From Thermothielavioides terrestris NRRL 8126 (lineage: Eukaryota > Ascomycota > Sordariomycetes > Sordariales > Chaetomiaceae), in NCBI RefSeq assembly GCF_000226115.1, contig NC_016462.1, positions 2,914,001 to 2,978,000 on the forward strand: a stretch of DNA of 64,000 bases, written 5' to 3'. The translations under genes and the position numbers were made by a program. Below the pieces are notes generated by a model. That model was not told the origin of the DNA. It saw only the letters and a list, made by a program, of their open reading frames with translations, and searched no databases. This document shows, piece after piece, positions 44,235-54,266 of the stretch. Positions within the stretch are counted from its first letter, which is position 1; the number at the start of each line of letters is the position of its first letter.

Positions 44235-45029
44235 CTAAATCCGAGCGCCTCCTTGGCGAAGAAGACATGTGATGATCTCGCGAGCCTCTGGGTCATCTAC
44301 CTCGGCGACATCGACCGGTTCTCCCTTCCGTTGTCTCTCCTTCAGACCCAAGTCATCCCCAGCCAGATCCTCATTTGGGATCCTGCCAGTGTACAAGTGC
44401 CAGATGCTCAGACCGAGGCCATACAAGTCATCCTCACATGTAGGTGGTGCTGGGTCCCATCCCATCTGTTCACTCCTCAGAAGCCTATTCGGGGACTCAT
44501 AATGCCAGGTTGAACCCCCCTCCCAGGCACGCTCGTCCTCGTCCACGTACCGGGCCGTGCCGAAATCACAGAGCCGGAGTTCGCCTTGGCTGTCGAGAAG
44601 CATGTTCTCTAGCCTCACGTCTCCGTGCACGATGCGCTTGGTATGTAGGCGCTCTATGAGCCGGATCATCTGGTGTATGATGTCGCGGTGTCGATTTGGC
44701 GGCAGGACCGCGGCCGGGGGCGGGGCCGGGACCCATGGAACGATGAGGGGGGTCGCGAGATCCATCGGAAAGCCCATGCAAATAATCTCGCCGTCGTAGG
44801 ACTTGAGCATCACTCTTCCCCTGACTGGGATTGCGCAGTCGCCGGCCGCCTTCTGAAGTTCGTATTCTCGGTCCAAACCCCTGCCTTTGTAGACTATGCC
44901 CGGGCGCCCTTTGACTCTGTAGAGCATGCTGTTTCCTGTGATTGCGAGCTCCGGCGTCTCGAGTTCAAACGTGCTCATGTCGACGTCCGGCGGAACTGGG
45001 GGCCATGGCTCATTTTCGGGCGCAGCCAT
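44235..45029 (-). CDS. Small single-domain protein kinase-like protein
   Basis: A single minus-strand exon, 264 residues from the ATG of 'MAAPENEPWPPVPPDVD'. It shows the protein kinase catalytic loop 'RIVHGDVRLENMLLDS' (HGD in place of the usual HRD, with Asp and Asn kept), the 'LCDFGTARYVD' metal-binding motif, a 'WHYESPNRLL' activation-segment end and 'EDDLYGLGLSIWHLYTGRIP'. The N-lobe is short: no clear Gly-rich loop and no standard VAIK motif, though 'IVYKGRGLDREYELQKAAG' could supply the Lys and the helix-C Glu. HGD loops are common in fungus-specific expanded kinase families. There is no targeting signal. It may be active or a degenerate kinase; the substrate is unknown. Confidence 0.75.
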   Translation of the reverse strand: MAAPENEPWPPVPPDVDMSTFELETPELAITGNSMLYRVKGRPGIVYKGRGLDREYELQKAAGDCAIPVRGRVMLKSYDGEIICMGFPMDLATPLIVPWVPAPPPAAVLPPNRHRDIIHQMIRLIERLHTKRIVHGDVRLENMLLDSQGELRLCDFGTARYVDEDERAWEGGSTWHYESPNRLLRSEQMGWDPAPPTCEDDLYGLGLSIWHLYTGRIPNEDLAGDDLGLKERQRKGEPVDVAEVDDPEAREIITCLLRQGGARI

Positions 45030-46385
45030 GTCCGTTAGCAAGAATTTAGACTTATCGATGATGAATCTGTGTAAGAGCTAAAAAGAGTGTGAAGAGGAGC
45101 AAAGCGGTTGCTCAGTTCTCCGACCGCAGGTGGGTTTGTGTTGGATGCGAAACGAGAGTCTGCAGTGTGTTACTATGCGGGCAGTGCTAAGGGCTGTCCT
45201 GACCCTCATGGGATTACGCGGGAACCAGCTGCGGTGAACTCACTATCTTCCCTGGGACTTGATTACCCAAGGACGAACAAAGCGGGGATTTCGCCGCCAT
45301 CTTTGTTCTGTCGGTATCGCTGCGGTTGGACCCAACCCCAATAATTGCTGGAGCTCTGCAGCTAACAACTTACTTGTTGGCGGAAAGCCCAAAGCATGAA
45401 TGCTGCATCCTGTCCCTCTAATCCAGACGCATGCTCTGCACCAACGACCGTTCTCTCCCAACCAACTCCCCACGCAGCAGACAAAGCAAAAAGTGCGGGA
45501 CATCGAGACAGGGCTGCGCCCCGCTGATGAGGTCTCCGGGCCTGTTTCCAGAATTCACGCAGCTCTCGTGTACTGTGGTACTGGCAAGAGAGCTGCCGCT
45601 GTTCAACAACGCCGATTTCGCGACTCCGGCACATTGCTTCTGTGGTTCCATTTGGAACCGTCAAAGAAGCAAGTCGGCTCATGCACCGCGCCAGTCTTGG
45701 CGGGGCCGCTCAGGTCGACGAGCAGAAGCTCGACGTCAACGCCACCGCCAAATGCGCCCACTACGACTTTGGGGGAGCCGGGGGACCCCGCTACTCGCAT
45801 CAGCCCTGAGCGCTGCGGCGCAACATGACATCGGTGTTCACTAGGTTGGTAGGTAAGGTTGTGAGTGGCCTTGAGATTTCCGGAGAAGAGGGGCGGATCA
45901 TCAACAGGAACAGGGATGGCAAGACACCGCTCCCAGCCTTGACGGGCAGAGGTGGCCGGAGCTGACGGCTCATGTTTCACAGCATTGATAGGAGAATGCC
46001 AGGACCCCGGTCTTGCAGAAAGCTATTACCATGTCTGGTTAGTCATTTTCACCGGAGTTGAAAACGCTGGGCTAGTGCTCGTCCTGGATTGGCTGAGATG
46101 AATCAGATTTCAAGGCCTGAAATCCACACCGACGAATTTCCAAGTGGTTTTCAGGACTTTGAAAACATGGCTTCACATTTTTCATCACAACAACTTTTGG
46201 GCAAACAGCCGGTGCCTATTTGCCCTGAGAGCTCTGAGATAAAAGGGCCAGTGATCTCGATCACCTTGGTTGGGGTCTTGGGGAACAAACTCGAGGCGTA
46301 ACTGACCGCTGGCAACACTCGGGAAATTGAAATACCTATCTTGGTAAACGTCGCCGCCACCCCACGCACTTGACAACACTCAACC
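45030..46385. other. Divergent intergenic region, 1.36 kb
   Basis: This lies between the kinase-like gene (minus) and the zinc-finger gene (plus). Overlapping frames at about 45240-45980 on both strands lack domain or splice support. No gene is claimed. Confidence 0.4.
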
Positions 46386-48644
46386 ATGTTACCGTTTCGC
46401 CCGAAGTCTGTAGAGGAGAAGCCAGACTCCTCCAATACCACGGCTCCTCTCACGGCCCGCAAGCACGCTACCACGGTGGTAAGTTAGCCGGGTCATCACT
46501 GAACATCGATTGCGCTGACCTGGTCTCAGGCTCCACCATCCATCCGAAACGATGACCCAGATGGCTTGGACGGCGAGAGATCATCTCAGCCTGTTGTCGC
46601 CGCGACTGAGATCGTGCCGATCGCCGACTATGCGGCACCCTTGGACGCCCCTTCTGAACCAGCTCCAACGTCGTGCGGCGAAACATTCTCCGCTCTCACA
46701 GAAGGCACCCCGCGGTCTCGTTGGACCGCCCCCCGGCCGGAAATTCTTCTCGGGTTCACGAATTTCATCGTTTACGACGATGCCACTCGCACCTTGCCTT
46801 TCGAGATTGATGGACACCCCGAGGTGTCGGGCTCTCATGCATCAAACCCATGTCCTCTTCCATGGCTGTACGAGTTTTCGTGGACTGACGGAGTCCTCCT
46901 CTTCGCTGGCGACCGCTTGAACAAGGCACTCAGCAAACCTAGTGAGCTCGGTGGTGCCACTTTTGGGGACAGTATGGAGCGGTCTGCCACTGCCTCCGTT
47001 TCAACGGACGTCATGACACGCAAATCATGGGACTCTGCAAACCTTGAGAGGGCTGTGATCGAGCGACAGCGAATCCAGGGGGAAATTGAGGAAACACGCG
47101 CCTTCCTTCTGAGACGTCTTGAGGCTCACTGGAGGTCGCATCCCCCGCAAAGATCAGGCAGGCGAGAAAAAGGCAAGGGTCCCGCCTATCAAGCGGAACA
47201 ACGCCCCACCGCTCGGGCGTGCGGTCAGCCTTACGACAAGAAAGGGTTTGCAGGCCGTCGACACAGAATTGGCCAAGGATCCGGAGATGGGGATGGAGAC
47301 GAGGACGAGGACGACAACAGCGATTCGGCCCCGACACCACCCTCATCAGCGCCACACGCACAGAACCGCTGGTATGCCTGCCCGTATCAAAAGTGGAGGC
47401 CGAAACACTACCTCTTCGAGTGCGGAACTGGCTTTCGGCGCATCACTGATGTGAAGACCCATCTACTCAAGAAGCACTTCGCAATCACCTGTCCTCGATG
47501 TTACACTACGTATGACGATGAGGATGCGCTCCGTCTCCACCGTCGCACAGCCTGTTCAGCAACACCCCCAAAACGCCGCGGCGGTGGCTGTTACATGAAT
47601 GAGCGACAACGGGACACCATCAAGGCGCATTTCGGCGGCAAGAAGATGCAACACCATGAGCAGTGGGCGTTTCTGTTTCGGACCCTGTTTCCGAACGAAC
47701 CATTTCCTGAGAGCATATACTTGCTTCCCCGGCAAGCGGAGTATCGAAACTTTCTGGAAAGATGGGTGCGGTCCACTCTCAACGACATCCGCTACCAGGC
47801 TTTTCTTGACGGCCCGCATCTCAACTGGAGCGAGCCGAGAGATACCCAGGATGCGGCAGTGACGGCGCGGTTTATCACGCTGCGGCTTCAGGAGGATTTT
47901 TCCGAGGAGCGCCTTCACGCAGACTTTGCAATGGCTCAGCAGGACTTTGAGACAATGGCTCAGCAGGACTTTGAGAGCTCCTCGTCTTCGGCTGCTACGG
48001 CCTCAGCGGGGGTCAACCATCCACCATTAACTCACGATGCCTTGCTGCAGTTACCCACCATCAAATGGAACCCGCCACTTGAGCCAAATCTTCCGTGGCT
48101 CAGGCCGACCGTGGGAGAGCACGCTGGTATTCCAGGGCTTCCCAACCTGGGTCCGACCTCAGCCTGTTCCAACAATTCAACTCTCTCGAAAGTGTCCGCC
48201 CCCGGCTTCGGCGACAATGCAACAACCTCGCTCATCGATTGCGGTGCGCTAGCTCCACCGAACGGCCAGCCTGGTCCTTCCAACATCGACAGCACTGGTG
48301 TCACTGGTATTCCTGGGTTCGATCTCCCAGGGCCGTCTTCGGCTGCACAGTGGGCTGGAGCTTGCCCACAGGCTGGATTTCTGGACCTCGATCCATCCCA
48401 TCTCACCAATGCAGCAGCAGCACCCGAGCCGAGCGCGAGTGCCATAGCCGGTGTCGATGATTCCGCATGGCCTTTGACAGCATGGAATCCCATTGATCCC
48501 ATTGCACAGGGCGAAAACTGGTCTTCTCCTGATGCTCCATTCGATCAAGGTTTCGGTTCGTTGCCCATCCTCGATGACGGCATGGTACGCGGTTGGTCAA
48601 GAGCAGGAGAACTGCAGAACATTTCAGAGGTGTTTAGGTTATAG
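46386..48644 (+). CDS. Fungal C2H2-like zinc-finger protein (paralogue of 10029-11529)
   Basis: Exons 46386..46478 and 46530..48644 (51-nt intron, GTAAGT, GCTGACC branch); 735 residues. The long frame has no ATG where it opens, and the upstream exon supplies 'MLPFRPKSVEEKPD'. At about residues 305-370 it reads 'WYACPYQKW', 'CGTGFRRITDVKTHLLKKHF', 'CPRCYTTYDDEDALRLHRRTAC': the same two-finger arrangement as the protein at 10-11.5 kb. A coiled-coil-like stretch ('LERAVIERQRIQGEIEETRA') comes before, and after it a conserved-looking block ('HEQWAFLFRTLFPNEPFPES'). The C-terminus is Pro/Ser-rich. A 24-bp direct duplication at 47931-47978 repeats 'MAQQDFET'. A nuclear regulator role is inferred. 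Confidence 0.82.
47931..47978 (+). repeat. 24-bp tandem duplication in coding sequence
   Basis: Two adjacent copies of a 24-bp unit (ATGGCTCAGCAGGACTTTGA plus four bases) that differ only near the end. The duplication is in frame and adds eight residues. It appears recent because the copies are nearly identical. Confidence 0.9.
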
Positions 48645-49310
48645 ACACCGGAGGTCGAATACTGGGCATTCGGAGGATACCATCTAGTTCCATGGGATTC
48701 ATGTTCTCTCTCTTTTTGTTTCCTTTATTTAGAGATGGCTTGGTTCTGGCGCAAACCAAATCCTCAGCTCTGCGGAGTGCCTTGCCTTTCCCCGTGCTCC
48801 TTGCCCCTTCCCCTGGCTGTGTTTTCATCCATTATCCATAGGAAGCTGGCCTGCTGATGCGGATACTCACGGCCTTGCTCCATCCGGCGCCTCTGATTTG
48901 GTTATTAGTGGTTTGTTGCAGCGTTATGACACCATCCCGGCTGCGGTCGATGTCGCCAAACGGTCTGGAGAAATCTCAGGCTGAAGTAGCCACTGCTCGC
49001 GCACCGCGGCTCAGGACTACAAACGGGGATACTGCCTTGTAAGAGTGCCGGTACCTTACCTGTCTACCTAAGCAGCTACCGCCCTCAACTTGCGGCTCCG
49101 CCAGTGGTATCTGTGTCAGTGGCTTCACACTACACCCAACTCCTGGGAATCCGATGCGCCCGGCTCTGCTCCGTTTTTGTCCCGAACGCTAACATTGCTG
49201 CTGTATCACCGAAAATCAAAATATGGACACATGAGGGTTTGCCCGACCAAGCAACCGTACGCCCGCTTTAGCAGCCCAAAGCAGCCACCATCAGTCCACT
49301 ACGTCCCATC
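48645..49310. other. Intergenic region
   Basis: About 670 bp between the zinc-finger gene and the broken membrane-protein gene. Nothing was recognised. Confidence 0.45.
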
Positions 49311-49746
49311 CTAGTATTTCCCGCGACTACGACTCCTACTCCGCCTACCCAGCCACTCCCCATATCCATAACCCCCGCCACCAGAACTCCTCCTCCCCCC
49401 ATGCCTCACCACATCGGGCGCAACCTCCTGCACCGGCACCACCCCAACGCTCACCCTCCTCGACGACCCACTCCTCCGCCTTCAACTCCTCCCTCTCGGA
49501 ACGCGCAAGTCTCGCCGCAGGAGACGGCAGCCGGTCCCTCCCGCCGGTATACTCGGCACGCGCACCGCCGTACCAGCGCCGGCGGCCGGGCACGGGCACG
49601 GGCACGGGCTCCTGCTGCTGCTACAGCTGCCCCGGCGGCGCCCCCAGGGCGGTGCACGAGCGGAGGATCCACGCGAGCAAGAGGAAGCCGGCGAGGGAGC
49701 CGAGCACGATGCGGTAAGCGGAAAGCTTGGGAAGAGCTTTTAAGGG
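49311..49746 (-). pseudogene. Broken small membrane-protein gene (nonsense plus frameshift)
   Basis: A minus-strand frame encodes one membrane segment ('IVLGSLAGFLLLAWILRSC', from 49712 down). An in-frame TAG at 49623-49621 interrupts it, standing in a CAG-CTG-TAG-CAG-CAG context where CAG would extend a Gln run. The same frame then continues through 'RRRWYGGARAEYTGGRD' and 'SEREELKAEEWVVEEGE'. Near 49441-49460 the protein-like reading shifts by one base to 'VGVVPVQEVAPDVVRHGG' and ends with an Arg/Ser tail at 49311. Two independent disablements suggest a decayed gene for a small single-pass protein. No start codon could be fixed. Sequencing error is possible for either lesion. Confidence 0.45.
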
Positions 49747-50503
49747 TCCCAGCCTCTAAGTGTCTATGTATACAGCTGAGCAATCAGGTGGGCATTGATG
49801 CTCCCCATGAGGCAACCATAATGGCTGGACAACCATTTATTGGCCAATCTTTGGCCATGACTGCCCGAGAGATGTTTCCTCGCGTCAAAGTGGTAGGTTT
49901 AAGCGATTTTGCGCTTGCAAGTATGTCTTTCCCGAGGGCGAGCATTGGTTGTCACGCAAAAAATTGGATAATTGGAGCGACTAGTGTCGTCTCTGCTCTG
50001 CTGACCGACAGGATATTGCCCGCCAACAAACGTTGCCTCTGGTGCGCGACACCTGGTCCGGTCCCGGACCAGATTCAGCGAGGTCGGAGAGGACAAACGA
50101 GCTCCCAAGACGTGATTGGCACCATGTCTCACGCTTTGGGCAGCCTCACTTCGACCAAACGTCCTTTGGGTTCTTGTGCAGGCAGGAGTCTAATTGGTCA
50201 TTGAGATGCGCGCCGTTTTTTGTCACCCCGCTCGTCTTCCAAATTCTTTTCAGTTCACTCCCAGCCATCCTTCCAGCTCACCGGACGCTCCTCCGCAACG
50301 TCGTCGCCGCTTGAGAACGCGGATACCGCCGCTCTTGAGCGTCTCACCATTGTCTGACCGGTCGAGTTGACGAGAAAAAGATGGAGCCGGGAGTTGACAA
50401 GAAAAACATGGAGCCGCTCTCATGGGAGGAGTAATCAAGCCCCGCTGCTTCCTCACCTTATATCCGGTCTTGCTCATGATACGCAGTACTGACCACAAAG
50501 GGC
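49747..50503. other. Intergenic region upstream of BTB gene
   Basis: About 750 bp with no recognised gene. An unseen first exon of the BTB gene could lie here, since that protein starts abruptly within the domain. Confidence 0.4.
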
Positions 50504-51349
50504 ATGATTAGCATCGCCTCGTCGAAGCCGTTCCGGTTTTCTGTTGGGCCGAACAAGCGTGAATTCAACGTCCACTCAGCCCTTGTTGCGCGACAATCTG
50601 GGGCGCTTGGCGTCCTGATCAACAACACGAACTACAAAGAGGCTCGGGGTGCCCATGCGGAACTGGAAGATGTCGACGAGCAGACATTCGTGTCGTTCAT
50701 CCAATATGCTTATACCGACACGTATACCGACACGTATACCGACACGTATACCGACATTCCTCCCCCACCAACTGCGAAGGCGGATTACGATCCCCCCAAT
50801 TATGACTCAGAGCAATCCTCGCGGTTTCATTATGGCAGGAAGAAGAAAAAGGCTGTAAGGGCTGCTGCTTCGTACTATTCACAGCCAAGCTACGAACCAG
50901 AAACCCAGCAATATGGAAAGAACGCCAGGCTGTGGGAGAGGTTCAAGAAGCAGGCGTCGCAGGGTTGCCCAAGCGATCCGCCGCCGATTCCCACCATGTC
51001 CGGCCCGGGTTCCCAGCGAAGCGGCGCAGAGTCCTTCCTCCATCACGCCCGTGTCTATGTCTTTGCTGACTACTACGGAATCTCGAGGCTGGCGGAGATG
51101 GCGTTGTACAATCTCGGGCAGGCTCTGGTTGGCTTCAATCTGCGGGACAATAATGTGGAGGAGGTCGTCGAGTTGCTGAAATTCTGCTACGAGGAGCCCA
51201 GGCCCGACCAGCTGAGGTCCCTGGTGCTGTTGTACGCGGCTTGCAAGGCGGAGAAGCTGTGGAAGAGTGCCGGCTTCCAGCAGCTGGTGGGCAAGACTGG
51301 GGATCTGTCGACCGATCTCATTGGGCGCTTGATGGATAGGTTGGACTGA
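50504..51349 (+). CDS. BTB/POZ domain protein with YTDT repeat
   Basis: A single exon of 281 residues. The start 'SKPFRFSVGPNKREFNVHSALVARQSGALGVLINN' and 'DVDEQTFVSFIQYAYTDTY' match the fungal BTB/POZ pattern (beta strands, 'VHSALVA', then the helix after 'DEQTF'). The C-terminal half has helices typical of these proteins ('HARVYVFADYYGISRLAEMA', 'VEELLKF-CYEEP' like, 'RSLVLLYAACKAEKL'). BTB domains mediate dimerisation and often recruit substrates to Cul3 ubiquitin ligases; the fungal single-BTB family is uncharacterised. A 12-bp repeat at 50708-50755 adds four 'YTDT' units exactly where 'YAYTGDY' would be expected. The domain's first strand seems short, so an upstream exon is possible. Confidence 0.78.
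   Translation: MISIASSKPFRFSVGPNKREFNVHSALVARQSGALGVLINNTNYKEARGAHAELEDVDEQTFVSFIQYAYTDTYTDTYTDTYTDIPPPPTAKADYDPPNYDSEQSSRFHYGRKKKKAVRAAASYYSQPSYEPETQQYGKNARLWERFKKQASQGCPSDPPPIPTMSGPGSQRSGAESFLHHARVYVFADYYGISRLAEMALYNLGQALVGFNLRDNNVEEVVELLKFCYEEPRPDQLRSLVLLYAACKAEKLWKSAGFQQLVGKTGDLSTDLIGRLMDRLD
50708..50755 (+). repeat. 12-bp tandem repeat, about four copies, inside BTB gene
   Basis: Units of the form TATACCGACACG in tandem, in frame, coding for YTDT. Copies are near identical, pointing to recent slippage within a domain where length is normally fixed. Confidence 0.9.
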
Positions 51350-53002
51350 ATGTACCGGTTTGAGTGCAGGTGCTGACCCGGGATCGAGCCTTCGTGGGAT
51401 TTTCTAGACTTGTTTCTCATCGACCTGAAGCTTCTGATCGTGTCTGAAGTCGGCCCAATTTCTTGAGGTGCGTCGCAAGGTACCTAGCCAGGTGGCCACG
51501 ACGGCGCGAGATGGAGCCGTTGCAAATCCCGAGCCCATTGGCTACGGCGACGACGGCAGTATCCCCTCGCTGATCACCATATGCGCACGGGAGCGGTTGG
51601 TTTCGGCGACAACTATTTCCGTACTGTGGAACAGGGAAACGGGGTGGCTTTGGAGACGGTTGTGTAACGTCGAAGGTTAATACGAGGTCGTCTACACTAT
51701 AATGGTGGGACTGTCAAAACTAAAAAGGTTGTCAGTGGACCATTGGATTGTCCATCACAGCGTTTTTTCGAGCGCTCGATCCGGTCATGCGGGCCGAGTC
51801 ATGGAATTCCGGGCGTATGAGTTTCGAGATGTTCAGCGATCTTGCCAAGACTGCTTTCCATCCCTGTCTCCTTCTTTTGAGCCTCCGCGCGCTTAAAACC
51901 GGCCGGCGTGCGGTAATTAGCTTGAGTGACGATGAGGTCATTGAAGTGAGACCGCCAACGCGTGCCACTACATTATGTACCTTAGCGCGCCATGGGGTGG
52001 TGCCAAAATGATCATGGCCACCTTCTTCGGGGTGAGGGATTGTCGTACAGGCCGAAATTTTTCGCCTAGAAAACAAACCCATACCAGTCACTCCTTCCTA
52101 AACTAACCACCAAGCTGAGATATTTCCTCTAGAAAATGATCCCTTAAAGAGAAGATATTCTTAAGATACTCTTCTACATCAAAGAACATCCCTTTGGCTA
52201 TATTGTGCTTTAAAGAGGGAGGGAGATTCATCTGGGTGACTTTCATAGCAATGGCTTCTAAAATTCAAGCTCACTTTCCAGCTATGTACTCGACTCCGTA
52301 CTGGAAAACGGGTGGGAGCTCGTTTTGCCACCACCCCATGGCGCGCCATGGTACTTCCGTACTTAGCACCGTAGCCAAAAGCGGAGCCTCCCTTAGCTCC
52401 GTGCATGGTAGATAGGTGCCCAGTTAACCCCGCAAAGTCCGACACCGGGGAGGTAGCCACGGAATCATCGACTGGCTGCGACTGTGCTTCCCGATTAGGA
52501 CAATGCTCTCCGGTTGGCCAGTTCACAGCTGGCTCGTCTCACTACTGCAAGTAGAGTCTGCGGGGTCTCGCAGCGTGGTCTCGATAGACACCACTCCCTG
52601 GCCGGATTAGGACACTGGTCTCCTACTGGCCCGCGTGAAGTGAGCGGAACTCCCCCAGCAAACCCTCTCGGCAGGTACCGGACGGCAGAATGCGACCCTA
52701 TACGCCCCCTGGATCACCATGGCCTCGGGAAGAGGCTCGGAAACAAGGTAGTCTCTGTAGTCACCAGCGGTACGGCTTTAGCAGAAATGTCCGTGTCGGA
52801 TCTTGGAATGCCGTTGCCCTGGCCAGCCTCCGCGGCAATCGAGCATATAAAGCGGTCATCTCTCCGGTGCCAGCAGTGCTGGACCTCAAGAAATCACACT
52901 GACAGACTCGAAGCCGACTGCCCAAACATAGCCTTACGCTTTCACCAGAGCCTCACCCAAGCCCCTCTTCATCTCGATTCTTAGCCACCAAAGACCACCA
53001 CC
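51350..53002. other. Intergenic, 1.65 kb, repeat-like
   Basis: It contains the inverted-repeat structure described separately (51977-52354). Other frames, including one on minus at 52526-52179, lack domains. The last 150 bp are the probable SDR promoter. Confidence 0.45.
51977..52354. repeat. Short inverted-repeat element, MITE candidate
   Basis: Arms at 51985-52011 and 52320-52346 share GCGCGCCATGGGGTGGTG followed by nearly the same 9 bases, in inverted orientation; GTACC flanks each arm at 3-nt distance. The 308-bp interior is more AT-rich than its surroundings. No open frame was seen. It could be a non-autonomous element or a solitary hairpin. Confidence 0.5.
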
Positions 53003-54170
53003 ATGTCCGATTCCGAAACCGACCTAATCCGCAACCAGAAGCACAACCTGCCGCTGCTCGTCACACCAGAGCTCTGCGCCGGCAGGACGTACATCGTCAC
53101 GGGCGCCAACACGGGCCTGGGCTTCGAAGCAGCCAAGCACCTTGCCAAGGTCGGCGCGGCCAAGGTCATCCTGGCCGTGCGCAACCAGGCCGCCGGCGAG
53201 CAGGCCAAGCGCGACATCGACGAGGCCGCGGGCGCGGCCGGCAGCAGCAGCGTCGTCGAGGTGTGGCAGCTCGACTTGGCGAGCTACGACAGCGTGCGGG
53301 CGTTCGCGCGGCGCGCCGCCGCCGAGCTGGACCGCATCGACGCGCTGATCGAGAACGCGGGAGTCGCGCTCGGCGCGCGCGAGATGGCCGAGGGCCACAT
53401 CAAGTCCGTCACGGTCAACGTCATCAGCACCTTTCTGCTGGCCGTGCTGCTGCTGCCCGAGATGCGCAAGAAGGCGAAGCTGGTGGCGGACTGCCAGCCG
53501 AGGATCGTGATTGTCGCCAGCAGGGTCGGGTTTATCCAGCCCATGGAGCTGTGGGAGAAGATCAAGGACGACCCGATCAAGGGCATGGACGCAGAGGATT
53601 TTGTGCCGTTCCGAACGTTTGTAGCGCCTTCTTCTTCTCTGTGCTTTTTTTTTCTAACACGAGAGCCCTGCTGTGCTAATACTCGCACCGCCCAGCTACC
53701 CCTTCTCCAAGCTGACCGAGATCTTCGCCGGCCGCCACCTCGCCCGCGAGGTGGTCCCCTTCGAGAAGACAGGCATCATCCTGAATCTCGTCTGCCCGGG
53801 TTTCTGCGTCACCAACCTCGCGCGTAACGCCCCGCCCAACATCAAGCAGGGCATCCGCGAGCAGCACGAAAAATACGGGCGGACCGCCGACGACGGCAGC
53901 CGCCCGATCCTGCACGGCGCGGTCGCCGGCGTCGAGAGCCACGGCAAGCTTCTTCATTCCTGCGAGGATGGCGAGTGAGTGGACCACCATCATGCTTGTA
54001 TTCACCCGAATGTGCGAGCCCTGGGCTAAATCAACCCGCATCGCAGGCCCGACGTCCCCGACTGGGTGAAGAACGACCTGGAGCAGCAGAAGCGCGTGTG
54101 GGAGCTCGTTGCCAAGGAGCTGGAGGCCGTCGAGCCGGGCAGCGTGAGCAGACTGCAGGAGGTGGCCTAG
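53003..54170 (+). CDS. Short-chain dehydrogenase/reductase (SDR)
   Basis: Exons 53003..53616, 53696..53974, 54047..54170 (introns 79 and 72 nt); 338 residues. The Rossmann signature is complete: 'TGANTGLG' cofactor loop at about residues 32-39, 'QLDLASYDSV', 'IENAGVA', Ser of 'IVIVASRVG', and the catalytic Tyr-x3-Lys 'YPFSK' that spans the first splice junction ('PFRT|YPFSKLTEIF'). 'VCPGFCVTNL' follows, then a C-terminal region with 'DVPDWVKNDLEQQKRVWELV', common in fungal retinol-dehydrogenase-like SDRs. It should use NAD(P)H on a carbonyl or alcohol; the substrate is unknown. No secondary-metabolite core gene is nearby, so a standalone role is likely. No signal peptide. Confidence 0.9.
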
Positions 54171-54266
54171 ATTTCTGATGCAGCACGCAGTCAGGATTGC
54201 ACCTTGCGTAACCTAATTCTGTATCCACTCCAGTCCGTCCAGTCTAGCTATTTCAACAGGCGACTC

